Below, in pieces: positions 60,237-64,000 of a stretch of DNA of 64,000 nucleotides (positions within the stretch are counted from its first letter, which is position 1; every line of letters begins with the position of its first letter). The notes beneath the pieces are model-generated. The model was given only the letters and a program-made list of their open reading frames with translations, ran no database searches and was not told the origin of the DNA. The stretch comes from RUG12461 sp045661345 (GTDB lineage Bacteria; Bacillota; Clostridia; Lachnospirales; Lachnospiraceae): positions 36,188 through 100,187 of the forward strand of contig JAZRFM010000021.1 in NCBI GenBank assembly GCA_045661345.1, in the 5' to 3' direction. Both the position numbers and the translations under genes were made by a program.

Positions 60237-60606
60237 GGCGCACCGCCTTAATAAGGCTTCTGATAAATGCCTCTGAAGCAGAGGAATAGATTTCAATAGA
60301 GACTCCATTCATGGTGATCTTCGCACACGAGTTGCTTGCAAAAGTTGTACAACTTGCGCAAGTTTCACGAGCAGCTTCGGTGACAGAGGCGGGTGAAACA
60401 GAGGGCATCGCCAGAGGAACGATTTCCGGGAGAGACTGGGAAACGACTTCTTCTTTCAACTGTCGCTTCCAGTAATAGAACTGATGCTCAGAGAAGTTGT
60501 TTTGTTCACACCATTCCACGATGGTAAGACCGCTTGCCTTCTGATCGGAGAAACGTGCAGCCCATTCATTGAGCATCACCTGATGGAGCATAGATTTGGT
60601 AGACAT
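60229..60606 (-). CDS. tnpA: IS66 accessory protein TnpA
   Basis: A 125-residue helix-turn-helix protein: WAARFSDQKASGLTIVEWCE then NNFSEHQFYYWKRQLKEEVV, the usual IS66 Orf1 start. The C-terminal part (MNGVSIEIYSSASEAFIRSL) matches the family. AAAGGAGG in the leader precedes the ATG. It probably binds the inverted repeats. Confidence 0.92.
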   Translation of the reverse strand: MSTKSMLHQVMLNEWAARFSDQKASGLTIVEWCEQNNFSEHQFYYWKRQLKEEVVSQSLPEIVPLAMPSVSPASVTEAARETCASCTTFASNSCAKITMNGVSIEIYSSASEAFIRSLIKAVRHA

Positions 60607-60710
60607 GATAATACCTCCTTTTCTGGATCCGGGGTAGCCATAACAGCGAACCCGGAAAACAATGAAATGGTGATATTATCTCAGAAATGTGGTACTGTGG
60701 GTAGGTACTG

Positions 60711-61097
60711 ATGATTGAGGGCTTACCAAAGATAGCAGAAATGCTTGGGATAAACGTCAATACGGTGAAATCGTTTTGCAGACGTCACGGGCTTTCCGGT
60801 GATAGGAAGCAGGAAAGGTTTAATAATACGGATATAGTAGTAAAGGAGCCACGGTGTAAATGCTGTGGCTCTTCTATTGCCTGGAAAAGTGGGACAAAGA
60901 AAAAAATCTTCTGCTCCGACAGTTGCAGAATGAAATGGTGGAACAGCCATCAAGAACTTGTAAACAGAAAAGCTGAGTATGTTTTTGTCTGCCGCAATTG
61001 TGGGAGACTGTTTACTGCTTACGGAAACAAGGAAAGAAAGTATTGTACCCATAGCTGCTACATTGAGCATCGATACGGCAAAAAAGAACAAGAGTGA
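60711..61097 (+). CDS. Zinc-ribbon and HTH protein started inside the IS66 end
   Basis: A 128-residue protein: a short HTH (LPKIAEMLGINVNTVKSFCR, RHGLSG) and two zinc-binding segments (CKCCGSSI, FCSDSCRMKWWNSHQELVNR, CRNCGRLFTAYGNKERKYCT, HSCYIEHRYG). Such small proteins are frequent next to mobile elements in Lachnospiraceae and are sometimes named sigma-70-like. The first ATG and about five codons lie within the IS66 inverted repeat (60711-60726), so the original 5' end has been replaced. Whether it is translated from this start is not clear; no good ribosome site is visible. Confidence 0.65.
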   Translation: MIEGLPKIAEMLGINVNTVKSFCRRHGLSGDRKQERFNNTDIVVKEPRCKCCGSSIAWKSGTKKKIFCSDSCRMKWWNSHQELVNRKAEYVFVCRNCGRLFTAYGNKERKYCTHSCYIEHRYGKKEQE

Positions 61098-61145
61098 AAA
61101 TACATTTTTAGTAAATGAAATTGCAAAATTTTTTTATCCAATTGA

Positions 61146-61184
61146 TTGATTTTTCGTCCAAAATCAAGTATAATTGGACGAAAA
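61146..61184 (+). promoter_or_regulatory. Promoter and palindromic operator of the fic gene
   Basis: TTGATT (61146-61151), 17 bases, TATAAT (61169-61174). The palindrome TTTTCGTCCAA-N12-TTGGACGAAAA (61151-61161 and 61174-61184) runs from the -35 to past the -10. A third half-site (TGGACGAAA) follows at 61195. The same palindrome occurs after the fic gene at 62275. The remaining gap from 61098 contains nothing else. Confidence 0.85.
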
Positions 61185-61212
61185 GAAAGAGCGCTGGACG
61201 AAAGGAGTTCTT

Positions 61213-62274
61213 ATGAGGTCTTTTGATTATAGCAGACTTGCGGAAAAAACATGGGATACAGATATCTTGAACCTTGTGGCCAAAATTCACGAATGTAAAG
61301 GAAGGCAGGACTTGTTTATCCGGCAAAAACCGGTAGAACTTGATCGCTTAGTCGAAATAGCAAAGATACAGAGTACGGAAGCGTCCAACAAAATAGAGGG
61401 GATTGTTACGACAAGTACTCGTATGAAGCAGTTGTTTGAAGAAAAGATAACTCCCAGGAATCGCGATGAGGATGAGATCATGGGCTATAGGGATGTGCTG
61501 AATACAATTCATGAGAGTAATGAATATATTCCAATCCGCCCTTCTTATATACTCCAGCTTCATCGGGATCTTTTGAAAAGGGCTGGTTTCTCTTACGGTG
61601 GACATTTTAAGAATGTTCAAAACTATATCAATGAAACAAAGCCGGATGGAACGGTAGTTACCAGATTTACGCCGATTGCTCCTTACGATACTCCGGATGC
61701 GGTAGAGAATCTTTGCAATGCCTATAAACAGGCTATTGCAAATGAGAAAATCGATTCCTTGATTCTTATTCCGACATTTATATGCGATTTTCTCTGTATT
61801 CATCCATTCAATGATGGTAACGGGAGAATGAGCAGACTGCTTACATTACTTCTTTTGTATAAGAATGGATATAGTGTGGGAAAGTATATCAGTATAGAAA
61901 AGCAGATAGAGAAAACAAAGGATCGATACTACGATACGCTCGAAGCGTCTGATGCCGGATGGCATGAAGAGGAAAATGATCCGACGCCTTTTATCAGATA
62001 TATGTTACAGGCTATTCTGGCTTGCTATACAGAGTTTGAGGAAAGAGTCGGATTAATGACTGATACCGGAAATGGAAGTACGGCCTATGACATCGTCAAA
62101 AGATATACGGAGGAAAAGATTGGAAAATTCACAGGTGCAGATGTTGTAGCTCATTGTCCAAGCATAGGAAGGTCTTCAGCCCTTGCAGCTCTAAAGAAGC
62201 TTTCTGAAGAAGGACTTATCATCCGAGAAGGATCAGGAAGAAGCACGTTTTATGTACGTGCCGACAGCAAATGA
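61213..62274 (+). CDS. Fic-family protein (AMPylase-type) with C-terminal winged helix
   Basis: A 353-residue protein. The Fic core motif HPFNDGNGRMSR is intact, with the catalytic His at about 197. An N-terminal inhibitory helix is present (SNKIEG at residues 58-63, the S/T-x-x-x-E-G/N form), which makes it a self-inhibited class II Fic. The last 75 residues form a winged helix (CPSIGRSSALAALKKLSEEG then LIIREGSGRSTFYV). Fic enzymes transfer AMP from ATP to a protein hydroxyl. The HTH suggests that it also binds its operators at 61151 and 62275. AAAGGAG precedes ATG 61213. Confidence 0.92.
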   Translation: MRSFDYSRLAEKTWDTDILNLVAKIHECKGRQDLFIRQKPVELDRLVEIAKIQSTEASNKIEGIVTTSTRMKQLFEEKITPRNRDEDEIMGYRDVLNTIHESNEYIPIRPSYILQLHRDLLKRAGFSYGGHFKNVQNYINETKPDGTVVTRFTPIAPYDTPDAVENLCNAYKQAIANEKIDSLILIPTFICDFLCIHPFNDGNGRMSRLLTLLLLYKNGYSVGKYISIEKQIEKTKDRYYDTLEASDAGWHEEENDPTPFIRYMLQAILACYTEFEERVGLMTDTGNGSTAYDIVKRYTEEKIGKFTGADVVAHCPSIGRSSALAALKKLSEEGLIIREGSGRSTFYVRADSK

Positions 62275-62308
62275 TTTTCGTCCAATCATAAGCTGATTTG
62301 GACGAAAA
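62275..62308 (+). promoter_or_regulatory. Second copy of the fic-type operator, before the PIN gene
   Basis: TTTTCGTCCAA-N12-TTGGACGAAAA, with the same half-sites and spacing as at 61151, directly after the fic stop codon and 42 bases before the PIN-domain gene. No clear promoter boxes are visible around it. Retention of the exact half-sites at both places indicates that one regulator controls both genes. Confidence 0.8.
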
Positions 62309-62349
62309 ATGTTGCGGTTGGATGCAAAAATTTTTCGGGGAGAAGCAAT

Positions 62350-63438
62350 ATGCTGATATTCATAGATAGTAATATTCTTTGTTCCAATTATCATATGAAA
62401 GGGCCATCTTTTGAGGTGGTGCAGAGAGTTGGCACGATTGTATTAGGACAAATTGTAGTTGATGAGGTCTGTAATAAATTTAAAGAAAACCTTGTGGAGC
62501 ATGTGACGAAAGTAAATAATGCGCTTCGGGATTTAAACAAAATGCTACCTGATCCTCCGGTTTCTTTGGATGAAATAGATATAGAAGAAAAATGCAACGA
62601 ATATAAAGACTTTTTGGAAATGTTCATCATAGAGAGCGGCATGACTGTTGCTGAAGACTATCCGAATAGTAAGCATGAGATTGTCGTGAAGAGAGCCTTG
62701 CAACGGAAGAAGCCGTTTAAAGCAGACGGTAGCACAGGATACCGGGATTATCTTGTCTGGCAAACTTGTTTAGAGGTTGCAAGAAGGTATTCCAGTGAAG
62801 AAGTTCATTTTATTACCGAAAACACGCGGGATTTCGCAGATCAAAATGATAGAGAGAAATTGCATCCGGATTTGCTGGCTGATCTAACAGAAATGAAAAT
62901 TCCAGAATCACAATTCTTTTATTGGAGCAGTCTCAGGAACTTCATTGACAAATATGCGAAACGTAAACTCGATATGATAGAATCTCATGAAGCCCTTGTA
63001 GATGAAATTGAGAAGAATGAAACTGGGTTCCTTGTACCGGTACGGGATTTTGTGGGCTCAAAAGTGATTGGTTGCAGTCTGTCGGGCTTTGATGTATTAG
63101 TTCCTGGGGAAAGTGAAGTACTTAAAGAGCTTGCATCTGATGTCGAACCACAAATAGAAGATATATCCGAACTTGATGATGACAGATTACTGCTTGGAAT
63201 AACTATGGATTGTATCGGTGTGGTCACATCTGTGATAAACAGTTCCGACATAAAAGATATTGAAGAATACGAGATGGATGTTGAAGTTGTAGATAAAAAT
63301 GGGGACATATGCAACATTGAGACCACATTGGGATTACAGGTGCAATTAAGAGCTGTTTTTAGCAAAAGCAATAAAGAGATCACATCTATTGAGGTCGATG
63401 ATATCGATGACTACAACTGCCATTATTGCCCGTATTAA
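62350..63438 (+). CDS. PIN-domain protein (DUF4935)
   Basis: A 362-residue protein. The N-terminal 200 residues form a DUF4935-type PIN domain: IFIDSNILCSNYHMKG with the first acidic residue, a long helical insert, GYRDYLVWQTCLEVARR with the central Asp and VHFITENTRDFAD as the last metal-binding strand. These positions fit a Mg-dependent ribonuclease. The second half (residues 220-362) is acidic and beta-rich and I do not recognise it. GGGGAGAAG precedes the ATG. It shares its operator with the fic gene, suggesting one functional module. Confidence 0.82.
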   Translation: MLIFIDSNILCSNYHMKGPSFEVVQRVGTIVLGQIVVDEVCNKFKENLVEHVTKVNNALRDLNKMLPDPPVSLDEIDIEEKCNEYKDFLEMFIIESGMTVAEDYPNSKHEIVVKRALQRKKPFKADGSTGYRDYLVWQTCLEVARRYSSEEVHFITENTRDFADQNDREKLHPDLLADLTEMKIPESQFFYWSSLRNFIDKYAKRKLDMIESHEALVDEIEKNETGFLVPVRDFVGSKVIGCSLSGFDVLVPGESEVLKELASDVEPQIEDISELDDDRLLLGITMDCIGVVTSVINSSDIKDIEEYEMDVEVVDKNGDICNIETTLGLQVQLRAVFSKSNKEITSIEVDDIDDYNCHYCPY

Positions 63439-63444
63439 AGGGTT

Positions 63445-63523
63445 GATATGTTCCCGACAACAGGCGTTTTGTAGATTTGTTTCCGCATACGGACGGAATT
63501 TTGGATATGTTTCCACATACGGG
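63445..63523 (+). repeat. Three degenerate 29-30-bp repeats of an rlmD 3' motif
   Basis: GATATGTTCCCGACAACAGG (63445), GATTTGTTTCCGCATACGGA (63474) and GATATGTTTCCACATACGGG (63504) are three versions of the DNA for D-M/L-F-P-x-T, the rlmD motif just before HVETV. They are spaced 29 and 30 bases apart. In rlmD itself the motif is at 28217-28236. Confidence 0.7.
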
Positions 63524-63737
63524 TGACATCCATACTGCTGTCTCGGGGCACGTCGAGACGGTTTGTTTGCTTTCCAAGGGAGATGTCAAGTCACAGAAAT
63601 TGCGGGTTGAATTCAGTCTGGAGGATATGGATACGGACGGGTTCAAGAAGGGCGCGACCTATAATGCCATACGGGATTGGATAAAAGCAAAATATGGTTA
63701 TCGGGTGACGAATCTGAACATCGCCCAGGTGAAACAG

Positions 63738-63860
63738 AAGCATGGGATCATAGAACGAGAGAATTATAATAAGCCGAAATCTCCCGACAGTAAGCAGCCG
63801 GGATGCCCGGAGGAAAAGGTTAAGGCTATCGAGGATGCTATGAGGCATTTTCAGATGATA
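63738..63860 (+). repeat. 123-bp imperfect direct repeat, copy 2 (rlmD tail)
   Basis: Partner of 32187-32309, same orientation. The two copies delimit a 31.5-kb segment that includes most of the accessory region. After it, 63876-64000 is AT-rich and holds no gene that I can see. Confidence 0.8.
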
Positions 63861-64000
63861 GGAGACCAGCTATGAAAAGTCAAGCATAAATTAGCAAAAA
63901 ATTTCTTTTTTTCGATATCGGGCAAAAAGGGTAACCTTAACAAAGCTCCCTGAGGGTGCATTTTCAAAGAACTACATGTTCAGTATCAGACATCTTATTC

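Larger units (their letters stand above)
57852..60726 (-). mobile_element. Complete IS66-family insertion sequence (about 2.9 kb)
   Basis: The ends are imperfect inverted repeats that match over about 23 bases: GTAAGCACTCAATCATGAGC at 57852 and, on the other strand, GTAAGCCCTCAATCATCAGT from 60726. GTAAGC is the usual IS66 terminus. The element carries tnpA, tnpB and tnpC on the minus strand. The 8-base flanks (AATTGATC left, CAAAGATA right) do not match, so no target-site duplication is present, which suggests a later rearrangement. Confidence 0.88.
63445..63875 (+). pseudogene. Detached rlmD-type C-terminal tail (long form)
   Basis: An open frame from about 63474 (stop-free) reads LFPHTDGILDMFPHTGDIHT, then SGHVETVCLLSKGDVK and the complete tail found on many clostridial RlmD homologues: RVEFSLEDMDTDGF, YNAIRDWIKAKYGYRVTNLN, KHGIIERENYNKP, KQPGCPEEKVKAIEDAM and HFQMI. 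There is no methyltransferase body. It may be the original 3' end of rlmD, displaced by about 35 kb of inserted DNA, or the end of a second rlmD. Confidence 0.7.

Noticed and set aside
57844..60734. 8-bp target-site duplication of the IS66 element
   Set aside because: The two flanks, AATTGATC and CAAAGATA, do not match.
1..64000. CRISPR array, tRNA or rRNA genes
   Set aside because: No regularly spaced repeats with unique spacers and no tRNA or rRNA signatures were seen on either strand.

Overview
The window looks like a chromosomal segment of a Gram-positive anaerobe of the Clostridia, most likely a Lachnospiraceae relative. Reasons: strong AGGAGG-type ribosome binding sites, a split two-subunit transketolase, clostripain-type peptidase, DUF624 and DUF368 proteins, TIGR04076 and DUF3795 proteins, and almost all genes on one strand. 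There is no rRNA, tRNA or CRISPR array that I can see.

Region 1 (1-28.3 kb) is denser and visibly more GC-rich and reads as chromosomal backbone. It starts with the end of a sugar ABC permease and a second complete permease, then a small mobile scar (serine-recombinase tail, vapBC toxin-antitoxin with its own promoter, operator and terminator). A CASTOR/POLLUX-like RCK channel and a clostripain-like lipoprotein follow. Next is a pentose pathway: FGGY kinase, transketolase N and C subunits, L-arabinose isomerase (araA) and L-ribulose-5-phosphate 4-epimerase (araD). With the permeases this gives import of arabinose-like sugar, isomerisation, phosphorylation, epimerisation to xylulose-5-phosphate and entry into the pentose phosphate pathway. 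Then come a large MscS channel with two sensor-like extracytoplasmic domains, a DUF624 protein, two aminotransferases, a DUF368 membrane protein, a polysaccharide deacetylase, a chemotaxis receptor, an EAL phosphodiesterase, pcrA, a small acidic membrane protein and rlmD.

Region 2 (28.3 to about 46 kb) begins exactly at the 3' end of rlmD and is visibly more AT-rich. It is a cassette-like run of short, mostly single-gene, same-strand units: about ten GNAT acetyltransferases (some broken), AraC and TetR regulators, GyrI-like proteins, a tyrosine phosphatase, PfkB kinase, RmlC-like epimerase, flavodoxin, DinB-DUF3795 fusion, PAP2 phosphatase and methyltransferase. Broken genes and chimeras are frequent. 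Four copies of a palindromic repeat sit at gene junctions between 40.5 and 43.9 kb.

Region 3 (46-64 kb) holds two back-to-back toxin-antitoxin-like pairs whose antitoxins carry a YgiT-type zinc finger and a C-terminal Panacea (DUF4065) domain, a lysin remnant, a redox block (O-acetyltransferase, three aldo/keto reductases, SDR, flavodoxin, TetR), a DUF4143 ATPase, a complete IS66-family element plus a 124-bp solo IS66 end, and a Fic protein and a DUF4935 PIN-domain protein that share the same palindromic operator. The window ends with another detached rlmD-type C-terminal tail. Tails of this kind at about 32.2, 56.9 and 63.6 kb, together with the bare rlmD end at 28.28 kb, suggest repeated integration and recombination at the rlmD 3' end.

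All assignments are from reading the sequence; no search was run.
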